This document shows, piece by piece, positions 1 to 5,412 of a stretch of 8,598 bases of DNA (position 1 is its first letter; every line of letters starts with the position of its first letter). The DNA is from CAZDYP01 sp964509505 (lineage in GTDB: Bacteria > Chloroflexota > Anaerolineae > JACRMK01): the NCBI GenBank assembly GCA_964509505.1, contig CAZDYP010000196.1:1-8598 (forward strand), written 5' to 3'. The translations under genes and the position numbers were made by a program. Under the pieces are notes generated by a model, which saw only the letters and a list, made by a program, of their open reading frames with translations, was not told where the DNA came from and ran no database searches.

Positions 1-260
1 GCTACGACATCACCCCAGCGAATCCTATGACGGCGACGGTGAAGTTTTACTATCGCGCAAGCGAAGCGAATGACAACACTGCGCCGAATGCCTATCATCA
101 AAACGGCTCCGTGTGGGATGCGTTGAGCTCGACGCGCGGCGGCAGCGGCGATGAGTTGTATGTCGAAGCGACGGGCGTGACGAGCTATTCGCCTTTCGCC
201 TTGAAGGACACGACGCCCACTTCACTCAACTACGTCTATCTCCCACTCATTGTGAGGTAA
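1..260 (+). CDS. C-terminal fragment of a probable secreted/surface protein
   Basis: The reading frame is open from the window edge (first full codon at position 3) to TAA at 258-260, so only about the last 85 residues are visible and the start is missing. The visible part is rich in Thr, Ser, Asn, Gly and aromatic residues (TATVKFYYR, VEATGVTSYSPFALKD) and lacks Cys. This composition is typical of beta-sandwich ends of extracellular proteins. The last residues, YVYLPLIVR, match a C-terminal tail style (YLPL followed by hydrophobics and Arg) that recurs on exported Chloroflexota proteins; that link is from general knowledge. No catalytic motif is visible, so the function is unknown. A hairpin about 55 bases after the stop could end its transcript. 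Confidence 0.7.
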   Translation, partial: YDITPANPMTATVKFYYRASEANDNTAPNAYHQNGSVWDALSSTRGGSGDELYVEATGVTSYSPFALKDTTPTSLNYVYLPLIVR

Positions 261-284
261 TGGTGTTGGTGTGAGTCTGCAATT

Positions 285-312
285 TTGCTGTTAGCTAGGC
301 ACTGATTACAAT
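285..312 (+). promoter_or_regulatory. possible araB promoter
   Basis: TTGCTG at 285-290 and TACAAT at 307-312 are separated by 16 bases and resemble a sigma-70 type -35/-10 pair (3/6 and 5/6 matches). A transcript from it would start near 318-320, on the left arm of the inverted repeat at 315-344. The call rests on pattern alone; the -35 is weak. Confidence 0.3.
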
Positions 313-314
313 GA

Positions 315-354
315 TGCGCCACTGCGCGATGATGCGGTGGCGCAGCTTGTTTTC
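315..354 (+). promoter_or_regulatory. GC-rich hairpin before araB (operator, attenuator or upstream terminator)
   Basis: TGCGCCAC (315-322) and GTGGCGCA (337-344) are perfect inverted repeats. With two G-U pairs the stem grows to 12 pairs (315-326 with 333-344), leaving a six-base loop. A moderately T-rich run (GCTTGTTTT) follows. It may terminate the upstream gene. If the promoter at 285-312 is real, the repeat sits at the transcription start and could instead be a repressor site or 5' leader hairpin for araB. Confidence 0.5.
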
Positions 355-376
355 GTAGTGTTTATAGAGGACAACC

Positions 377-2056
377 ATGGCCCACACGAAATTTGCGATT
401 GGACTTGACTTCGGCACGGAATCGGGACGCGCGCTCGTCATTGACGTAGCGACGGGGCGCGAGGTCGGCAGCGCCATCTATCATTATGCCGATGGGGTGA
501 TAGACGAGCGTTTGCCCGGCGCGACGATTCGCCTCGGACCTGATTGGGCGTTGCAAAATCCCAACGATTACATTGAGACATTGAAACACGCCGTGCCTGA
601 AGCGTTGCGGCAAGGCGGCGTGCGCGCTGAAGATGTCATCGGCATCGGCGTGGACTTCACCGCTTGCACGGTTCTGCCGACGCGCCACGATGGCACGCCG
701 TTGTGTTTCATGAACGAGTGGAAAAGTAATCCTCATGCGTGGGTGAAGTTGTGGAAGCATCACGCCGCGCAGCCCGCAGCGGATCGCATCAATGCGCTGG
801 CGCGTGAACGCAACGAAGCATGGCTGCCGTACTATGGCGGAAAAATTTCGTCGGAGTGGTTGCATAGCAAGACGTTGCAAATCGTGGCTGAAGCGCCCGA
901 AATTTATCAGGCTGCCGAGCAGATCATCGAAGCGGGGGATTGGATTGTGTGGCAACTGACGGGCGAGAAGCGACGCAATGCGTGCGCGGCGGGCTACAAG
1001 GCGTTGTGGTCAAAGGAGCGCGGTTATCCGAGCAACGATTTTTTGCGCGCGTTGGATGCGCGGCTCGATGGTTTCAACGAGACGAAGTTGAGCGGCGCGA
1101 TTGTCGCGCCCGGCACGCGCGTCGGTTTTCTCACGGTGCAAGCGGCGCAGTGGATGGGACTTCACACGGGTGTTGCCGTCGCCGCTGCGACGATTGATGC
1201 TCATGCGGCTGTGCCAGGCGCGAGCGTCACCACACCGGGACGCATGGCGCTGATTCTGGGCACGTCAACCTGTCACATGCTGCTCGACACGCAAGCGCAT
1301 CTCGTGCCGGGCATCAGCGGCGTCGTGTGGGAAGGCATCGTGCCACAGCTGTATGGCTATGAGGCGGGGCAGGCGGGCGTCGGCGACATTTTCGAGTGGT
1401 TTGTGAAGCATGGCGTGCCGCCCGAATACCATGAGCGCGCGCAACAAGCCAACACGTCTGTGTATGCGTTACTGATGGAGGAGGCAGCGCAACAACGTCC
1501 GGGTGAACATGGTCTGCTCGCGCTCGATTGGTGGAACGGCAACCGCTCGGTGTTGGTGGATGCGGAGTTGAGCGGCTTGCTTATCGGCGCGACGTTAAGC
1601 ACACGCGCGCCCGACCTCTATCGCGCGTTGATTGAGGCGACGGCGTTTGGCACACAAATCATCATCGAGACATTTGAGCAGAACGGTGTGGCAGTGAACG
1701 AGTTGGTCGCGTGCGGCGGACTCGCGGAGCGCAACCCGTTGCTGATGCAGATTTATGCGGACGTGACAGGCAGACCCTTCAAGCAAGCGGCAGCAGCACA
1801 GACATCGGCGCTGGGTGCGGCGATGTTCGGCGCGTTGGCGGCAGGACAAGCAGCAGGCGGCTACGACGCTATCGGCGCTGCGGCGCAGCACATCGCACAG
1901 CTCAAGGACACCGTGTATGAGCCTATCGCGGCGCATCATGCGGTGTATCGGCAATTGTTCGCAGAATATCGGCGCTTGCACGATTACTTTGGGCGTGGGG
2001 AGAATGAGGTGATGAAAGTGTTGCGGAGGGTGAGACAGGAGGCAAAGGAAACATGA
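377..2056 (+). CDS. araB: L-ribulokinase (AraB)
   Basis: Cytoplasmic FGGY-family sugar kinase that phosphorylates L-ribulose to L-ribulose 5-phosphate with ATP in L-arabinose catabolism. At 559 residues it is the normal AraB length. The N-terminal phosphate-binding motif is DFGTESGR (residues 11-18), which in AraB carries Glu-Ser where many sugar kinases differ. Also seen are DFTACT (93-98), the region around D274 (TIDAHA) that fits the family's catalytic Asp, GTSTCHM (295-301), the segment from VPGISG to GYEAGQAGVGDIFEWF (310-342), and the C-terminal actin-like domain motif ACGGLAERNP (445-454). The chosen ATG has AGAGG (366-370) six bases upstream. No araA or araD is visible nearby. A perfect AGGAGG (2037-2042) lies at its 3' end, and its TGA overlaps an ATG (ATGA), as if another cistron once followed. 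Confidence 0.95.
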   Translation: MAHTKFAIGLDFGTESGRALVIDVATGREVGSAIYHYADGVIDERLPGATIRLGPDWALQNPNDYIETLKHAVPEALRQGGVRAEDVIGIGVDFTACTVLPTRHDGTPLCFMNEWKSNPHAWVKLWKHHAAQPAADRINALARERNEAWLPYYGGKISSEWLHSKTLQIVAEAPEIYQAAEQIIEAGDWIVWQLTGEKRRNACAAGYKALWSKERGYPSNDFLRALDARLDGFNETKLSGAIVAPGTRVGFLTVQAAQWMGLHTGVAVAAATIDAHAAVPGASVTTPGRMALILGTSTCHMLLDTQAHLVPGISGVVWEGIVPQLYGYEAGQAGVGDIFEWFVKHGVPPEYHERAQQANTSVYALLMEEAAQQRPGEHGLLALDWWNGNRSVLVDAELSGLLIGATLSTRAPDLYRALIEATAFGTQIIIETFEQNGVAVNELVACGGLAERNPLLMQIYADVTGRPFKQAAAAQTSALGAAMFGALAAGQAAGGYDAIGAAAQHIAQLKDTVYEPIAAHHAVYRQLFAEYRRLHDYFGRGENEVMKVLRRVRQEAKET

Positions 2057-2179
2057 TTGGCAGCTGATGCTTCCGTTGCAAATCGCCGCGAAACGTCCCG
2101 AAGTGGTGTGGGATATGGTGCGACCTGCGATGCGAATGAGTCGCTACAAAAAAACAAACGTGTGGCGAGTGTTGCTGTA

Positions 2180-2227
2180 TAAAACTTCACCAGTACTATA
2201 TTCTACACGTGAGCGTAAAACTTCACC
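2180..2227. repeat. 12-bp direct repeat TAAAACTTCACC, two copies
   Basis: TAAAACTTCACC occurs at 2180-2191 and again at 2216-2227, exactly 36 bp apart. The second copy directly precedes the stem of the predicted terminator. The role is unknown; it could be a duplicated protein-binding site or a trace of local duplication. Confidence 0.6.
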
Positions 2228-2230
2228 CTG

Positions 2231-2261
2231 CCGTCCTTTCCGACGACGGGGTTTTTATTTT
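2231..2261 (+). terminator. probable rho-independent terminator after araB
   Basis: CCGTC (2231-2235) pairs with GACGG (2245-2249) around a nine-base loop and is followed by G-rich bases and a run TTTTTATTTT (2252-2261). The stem is short, but the T tract is strong. It lies 175 bases after the araB stop and before the AT-rich promoter, as expected for separating two transcription units. Confidence 0.55.
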
Positions 2262-2384
2262 GCGGTGTTGTGTGGGTGGAGCATGTTTGTGTTGGCATGA
2301 GTAGCCTTCTTGAATTTGATATTGTGGGTCTCCTGACAAGATATATTTCATGTTGACATTTTAAATAAAAAATTGTTTTGAAAA

Positions 2385-2430
2385 TTTGAAAAATATTTTC
2401 AAAAATTATTGACTTTTTGAAAATATTTTG
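2385..2430. repeat. paired AAAATATTTT palindromes (candidate operator)
   Basis: The perfect palindrome AAAATATTTT occurs at 2390-2399 and 2420-2429, exactly 30 bp apart. The first copy sits in a longer dyad TTTGAAAA-ATA-TTTTCAAA (2385-2403). The second is embedded in TTGAAAATATTTTG between the -35 and -10 elements. A 30-bp spacing is close to three helical turns, so proteins bound at both would face the same side. A regulator at the second copy would block RNA polymerase. Confidence 0.5.
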
Positions 2431-2437
2431 ATATTAT
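2409..2437 (+). promoter_or_regulatory. promoter of the DUF2089/DUF4097 operon
   Basis: TTGACT (2409-2414) and TATTAT (2432-2437) are separated by exactly 17 bases; each matches the sigma-70 consensus in 5 of 6 positions. The flanking DNA from 2340 is rich in A and T tracts, which would favour bending and polymerase contact. Transcription would start near 2444, about 23 bases before the ATG at 2467. The site argues against the TTG at 2428 as a start codon, because that codon lies within the promoter. Confidence 0.75.
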
Positions 2438-2466
2438 ATGAAAAGAATTTTAACAAGAGAGACGTT

Positions 2467-2841
2467 ATGTATCCTATCAGAACAACCTGCCCTGTCTGTG
2501 GCGATCAAATGACCGTAACTAAGTTGGAGTGCAGGCAGTGCGGTTCAGAGTTGAGTGGTTCATTTGAGATGCCTTTGTTGACTCGGCTCAATCAAGAACA
2601 AATGCTCTTCGTCGAGGTGATGGTGAAGCATCGTGGCAGCATCAACCGTGTGAGTGACGAGCTGGGCATTCCATACTCGGCGGGGCGCGCGAAGTTGGAT
2701 GAGATCATCACCACGTTGGGTTTCGATTTGGAGGATGACGAAGAAAGCGGTGTCTCACCTGAAGAGCGCCAACGTGTCTTAAAAGAACTGGCGGACGGGA
2801 AGTTGACGGCAGAACAAGCATTGAAGAAGTTGCGCGGTTAA
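2467..2841 (+). CDS. DUF2089 family zinc-ribbon/HTH regulator with SHOCT-like tail
   Basis: A 124-residue cytoplasmic protein. The N-terminus has a zinc-ribbon pattern CPVC (C8, C11) and CRQC (C22, C25). Residues about 36-86 form a helix-turn-helix-like segment (NQEQMLFVEVMVKHRGSIN, SDELGIPYSAGRAKLDEI) characteristic of DUF2089. Residues 89-95 are an acidic linker. The last 28 residues carry a helical SHOCT-like motif starting at EER (99-101). The ATG at 2467 is chosen because AGAGAG (2456-2461) precedes it by five bases and because an in-frame TTG at 2428 overlaps the -10 element. As first gene after its own promoter with palindromic sites, it is probably the regulator of the operon and perhaps of itself. 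DNA binding is inferred from the HTH; no target is known. Confidence 0.88.
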   Translation: MYPIRTTCPVCGDQMTVTKLECRQCGSELSGSFEMPLLTRLNQEQMLFVEVMVKHRGSINRVSDELGIPYSAGRAKLDEIITTLGFDLEDDEESGVSPEERQRVLKELADGKLTAEQALKKLRG

Positions 2842-2855
2842 TTGGGGAGGACAAC

Positions 2856-3092
2856 ATGACAACTCATGTCAATCACCACAACCACCATCTTCCTTGGATT
2901 TTGTGGCCCCTTGTCGCATTGTGGCGACTGGTCACATTTATCTTGGGACTCACGGGACGATTTCTCGCTGTCATCTTGGGCTTCGTGCTCGGCGTTGTGG
3001 GTTTCATCTTAACTGTGACTATCATCGGAGCCATCATCGGCGTGCCCCTGATGGCGCTTGGTTTGTTGCTGATATTGCGAGGATTATTCTAA
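2856..3092 (+). CDS. small His-rich multi-pass membrane protein
   Basis: A 78-residue protein that is almost entirely hydrophobic after residue 12. Three membrane segments can be drawn at about 13-33, 36-55 and 57-76, with Arg24, Arg35 and Arg75 near segment edges. The short N-terminus HVNHHNHH (residues 4-11) has five or six histidine-like polar positions: H4, H7, H8, H10 and H11 are histidine. This could bind a metal or simply be polar. A strong site GGGGAGG (2844-2850) lies five bases before the ATG, and the gene starts 14 bases after the DUF2089 stop, so the two are almost certainly cotranscribed. Small membrane proteins often accompany YvlB/LiaX-type genes, so a role as membrane partner of the downstream soluble proteins is a reasonable inference. 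I do not recognise the family. Confidence 0.8.
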   Translation: MTTHVNHHNHHLPWILWPLVALWRLVTFILGLTGRFLAVILGFVLGVVGFILTVTIIGAIIGVPLMALGLLLILRGLF

Positions 3093-3094
3093 TT

Positions 3095-3129
3095 TCCAAT
3101 ATCTAATCTCTAATATCCAATCTCTAAGT
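3095..3129. repeat. degenerate heptamer array (TCYAATM)
   Basis: Starting two bases after the preceding stop codon are five 7-bp units in register: TCCAATA, TCTAATC, TCTAATA, TCCAATC, TCTAAGT. The array fills most of the spacer and ends five bases before the AGGAGGA of the next gene. Confidence 0.65.
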
Positions 3130-3143
3130 AAGCAGGAGGAACT

Positions 3144-3521
3144 ATGAATCTCAAAGAAGAACGCTTGCAAATTTTGCAAATGATTCAAGAAGGGAAAATT
3201 TCAGCAGAGGAAGGCGCGAAGTTGCTTGCCGCGCTCGATGGCAGCAAGAAGGCGGAAGCGGCCGCGACTACTGCCGCCACGCAAGGCAAGTATCTGCGTG
3301 TGCGCGTCACCGACATGCGCTCAGGCAAAACAAAAGTCAACGTGAATTTGCCATTGGCGTTAGTCAATGTCGGCTTGAAGATGGGCGCGAAGTTTGCGCC
3401 CGAGCTCGGCAGCGTGGACATGAACGAAATCATGGAGGCGATTCGCGGCGGCACGCAGGGCAAAATTGTAGATGTCGAAGACAATCAAGACGGCGAAAAG
3501 GTCGAGGTTTACATTGACTAA
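3144..3521 (+). CDS. SHOCT-like (YvlB/LiaX N-terminal type) small protein
   Basis: A 125-residue soluble protein. Residues 1-33 are the SHOCT-like helical hairpin (EERLQILQMIQEGKISAEEG at 5-24, then a LLAALDG end). An Ala/Thr-rich linker spans 34-47. A compact C-terminal domain covers 49-125, beginning YLRVRVTDMRSGKTKVNVNL and ending KIVDVED...KVEVYID. This architecture is common in Firmicutes and Chloroflexota proteins annotated as YvlB/LiaX N-terminal-domain proteins, whose biochemical role is not defined. No signal peptide or membrane segment is seen. AGGAGGA (3134-3140) precedes the ATG by three bases. The C-terminal domain has a diverged counterpart in the protein at 6882-7361, and the helical motif recurs in the first and fifth genes of the operon. 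Confidence 0.85.
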   Translation: MNLKEERLQILQMIQEGKISAEEGAKLLAALDGSKKAEAAATTAATQGKYLRVRVTDMRSGKTKVNVNLPLALVNVGLKMGAKFAPELGSVDMNEIMEAIRGGTQGKIVDVEDNQDGEKVEVYID

Positions 3522-3615
3522 ACGCCGGTCACTCCGCGCATAGCTCATACCTGGCGAGCTGGTCGAACCCGATGGCTTTTGTCTCACGCCGCGATGCGCG
3601 AGTATCAATTGCATG

Positions 3616-3641
3616 GCGCCGATGTCGGCGCAGAGGAGGGG
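3616..3641 (+). promoter_or_regulatory. GC-only hairpin abutting a strong ribosome binding site
   Basis: GCGCCG (3616-3621) and CGGCGC (3626-3631) form a perfect six-pair stem with loop ATGT (the dyad is GCGCCGA-TG-TCGGCGC). AGGAGGGG (3634-3641) starts two bases after the stem. The arrangement supports the GTG at 3646 as start and suggests control of initiation or mRNA stability. There is no T tract, so termination is unlikely. Confidence 0.5.
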
Positions 3642-3645
3642 AGTC

Positions 3646-3861
3646 GTGATAAACGATCCATTTTTCTACATGAATATCTACAAGGCACAAGAGCGGTATC
3701 AGGAAGCGTTGCGCGATGCGGAAATTGATCGCTTGCTCGTTGAGTCAGAAACACGCCTGCCTTTACTGGCTCGCGTGGGCGAGGGCTTGATCGTGTTGGG
3801 CTCCAAACTGAAAGAACGCTACACGCAACCGCAACTGATGGCCGAGTGCCAATCCGCATAA
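3646..3861 (+). CDS. unrecognised 71-residue protein (GTG start)
   Basis: The GTG at 3646 is preferred because AGGAGGGG (3634-3641) lies four bases upstream. An in-frame ATG at 3613 would place the start upstream of this site and within the hairpin region, giving 82 residues. The protein reads MINDPFFYMNIYKAQERYQE and then a charged helix to about residue 35 (ALRDAEIDRLL). A second helix at about 39-56 is hydrophobic on one face (LLARVGEGLIVLGSKLKERY). This looks like a two-helix protein that could lie on a membrane surface or pair with another protein. There is one Cys near the C-terminus. I do not recognise a family. It sits between the SHOCT-like gene and the DUF4097 gene, with hairpins in both flanking spacers, so it is most likely part of the same operon. 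Confidence 0.65.
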   Translation: MINDPFFYMNIYKAQERYQEALRDAEIDRLLVESETRLPLLARVGEGLIVLGSKLKERYTQPQLMAECQSA

Positions 3862-3864
3862 ACG

Positions 3865-3905
3865 AGACTGGTGAGGTTTCGACGCCAGTCGCGCCTCACA
3901 AGTCT
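3865..3905 (+). promoter_or_regulatory. long intercistronic hairpin before the DUF4097 gene
   Basis: AGACTGGTGAGG (3865-3876) pairs with CCTCACAAGTCT (3894-3905) in 11 of 12 positions. Inside it, CGAC (3880-3883) and GTCG (3888-3891) form a second small stem with loop GCCA. An alternative pairing, GACTGG with CCAGTC (3866-3871 and 3885-3890), competes with the main stem. No T tract follows; a GGAG (3909-3912) does. The structure is better explained as an mRNA processing, stability or translation element than as a terminator. Confidence 0.6.
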
Positions 3906-3919
3906 GTCGGAGATGAATT

Positions 3920-5407
3920 ATGTTTCAAGAATCATTTTCAGGACTCGATAAAGATTTGCATTTGCATTTTGAACGTGGTCATGCCGACGCGCATTTGAGC
4001 GGCGTGGACGAAACGTATGTGCGCGTGCAGGGTGAAGGTGAAGCGAGCGACTATAATGTCCAGTGGAAAAACGGCACGCTTACGATGAACCTCGATGAAG
4101 ATTGTCGCTTCTTCATTCCGCGCACGTTGAATGTGCAGGTGAGCGGACAATTCGGCGACTTGCGCGCCAGCGAGCTCGCAGGCAACCTCTCCCTCGATGG
4201 CAGCATGGGCGACATCGTCATCAGCAGGGTGACAGGGCGGGTACAAATCGGCGAAGTGGCTGGTGATTTGAAAGCGAATGAACTCGGCGCATTGACCATC
4301 ACGGGCGAGTTACACGGTGACGCGCAGATCGTTGCAGTAGGTGATGGGGTACAGTTGCAAGGGGTGAGGGGCGATCTACACATCACGGAAGTTGGCGCTG
4401 TGAACGTATCCGACAACATCAATGGTTCGGCGCGCATCAATAGTGTGCGCGGCTCAATCAATCTATCCAGCGTGGCAGGCGATTTGGTTGTGTCGGGCGC
4501 TGAAGCTTTGAACGTGGGCAGCGTGGGCAGCGACTTTCGTGCGAGCGGCATTACGGGCAACATCAACGTCGGCGGCGTGGGCGGCGATGCGAAGCTGCTG
4601 GGGATCGCGGGCGATGTGAATCTGTCGGAGGTGGGCGGCGATGCCCGCTTGGTGGATGTGAGTGGCCGTGTAAATTCTTTGTCGGCAGGCGGCGATTTGG
4701 TGTTGGAAACACATCGTGGCTTCTCACCCGAACACGATTACAGCTTCAGCGCCGGCGGCGATCTGGTGGTGACGTTGCCTGAAGGCGCAACGGCGAAGAT
4801 CAACGCAAGCGCGGGCGGCGAAATCATTAGCAAATTCGGCGGCGAGAAGCATGTCCACGCCGAACACGGCGCATGGCAAGCAGAGATTGGCAAAGGCGGT
4901 CCCGCTGTGAATTTGAGCGCAGGGGGCGACATCAAAATCAAAGCCCAAAGGGAGGGCAATGTGGAATTTCACAAAGAGATTATTGAGGAAGAAATGCGAC
5001 GCGCGAAAGACGAAGTGCGGCGCGCGAAGGACGAACTGAAGCGCGTCAAGCATGAGATGCGCGAGCAGCAACACCGTTGGCGCGACGAGATTAAGCGCAA
5101 TGTGCATGTAAACATAAACCGCGAATTGCGGCATGGGCTACGCGGGTTGCGTCGGCATTTCGATGTGCATGTGCCTGAACCACCCGAACCACCACGTCCT
5201 CCGAAACCGCCCAAAGCGCCGAGCTTCTCGTTCTCGTTTGGCTTTGGCAAGCAGCGCGAACCATCCAAAGAACAACCCGCCGCTGCGCCCAAACCCAAGC
5301 AAGGTCCTAGCGAAGAAGAGCGCATGACCATCTTGAAGATGCTCGCCGAAAAGCGCATCACGGCAGAGCAGGCAGAGATGTTGTTCGGAGCTTTGGGCGA
5401 GGAATAG
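3920..5407 (+). CDS. DUF4097-like beta-solenoid protein with coiled coil and C-terminal SHOCT-like motif
   Basis: A 495-residue protein without signal peptide or membrane helix. Residues 1-75 form an N-terminal beta region. From 79 to 257 there are ten repeats of 18 residues (one of 17), mostly beginning GD, with alternating hydrophobics, as in a beta-solenoid. Longer rungs with the motif SAGGD/E follow to about 342 (254-258, 277-281, 297-301, 333-337), as in DUF4097. Residues about 349-395 are a highly charged coiled coil (EEEMRRAKDEVRRAKDELKR). A proline-rich stretch (419-435) and an Ala/Pro/Lys linker lead to a SHOCT-like motif at 466-485 and the C-terminus. YvlB and LiaX carry the related motif at the N-terminus instead. 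LiaX is a Firmicutes envelope-stress and antimicrobial-peptide factor, so an envelope-stress scaffold role is inferred. The ATG has GGAG (3909-3912) seven bases upstream. Confidence 0.85.
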   Translation: MFQESFSGLDKDLHLHFERGHADAHLSGVDETYVRVQGEGEASDYNVQWKNGTLTMNLDEDCRFFIPRTLNVQVSGQFGDLRASELAGNLSLDGSMGDIVISRVTGRVQIGEVAGDLKANELGALTITGELHGDAQIVAVGDGVQLQGVRGDLHITEVGAVNVSDNINGSARINSVRGSINLSSVAGDLVVSGAEALNVGSVGSDFRASGITGNINVGGVGGDAKLLGIAGDVNLSEVGGDARLVDVSGRVNSLSAGGDLVLETHRGFSPEHDYSFSAGGDLVVTLPEGATAKINASAGGEIISKFGGEKHVHAEHGAWQAEIGKGGPAVNLSAGGDIKIKAQREGNVEFHKEIIEEEMRRAKDEVRRAKDELKRVKHEMREQQHRWRDEIKRNVHVNINRELRHGLRGLRRHFDVHVPEPPEPPRPPKPPKAPSFSFSFGFGKQREPSKEQPAAAPKPKQGPSEEERMTILKMLAEKRITAEQAEMLFGALGEE

Positions 5408-5412
5408 AGGAC

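Larger units (their letters stand above)
2057..2466. other. 410-base gap between araB and the DUF2089 operon
   Basis: No convincing gene is seen here. The 5' part (2057-2227) is of coding-like composition and carries a frame opening at ATG 2067 that reads LPLQIAAKRPEVVWDMVRPA near its start. That frame runs straight through the predicted terminator and its later residues are low quality, so it is treated as a possible gene remnant. The middle holds a 12-bp direct repeat and a terminator. From about 2340 the sequence becomes extremely AT-rich and contains the promoter of the following operon. Confidence 0.6.

Noticed and set aside
38..50. GGTGAAGTTTTAC matches the reverse complement of 2215-2227 over 13 bases
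   Set aside because: About one such match is expected by chance in a window this size, and the first copy lies in coding sequence (TVKFY) with no further similarity around it.
362..955. Long open frame of 197 codons on the - strand inside araB
   Set aside because: It lies wholly against a clear full-length kinase, has no recognisable domain and uses residues typical of the complement of GC-biased codons.
2353..2381. A second -35-like TTGACA at 2353-2358
   Set aside because: No acceptable -10 lies 16-18 bases downstream; the TTGACT/TATTAT pair at 2409-2437 is much better.
2428..2466. Upstream TTG start giving the DUF2089 protein 13 more residues
   Set aside because: The TTG overlaps the -10 region of the best promoter in the window and the extra residues (ILYEKNFNKRDV) are not part of the zinc ribbon; the ATG at 2467 has its own SD.
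3541..3612. tRNA-like fragment (GGTCGAACCC) in the spacer before the 71-residue gene
   Set aside because: The flanks cannot form a five-pair T arm and no acceptor or anticodon stem can be drawn around it.
5133..5327. Overlapping + strand frame inside the proline-rich region of the DUF4097 gene
   Set aside because: No SD, no domain, and it is a frame-shifted reading of repetitive proline/lysine codons.
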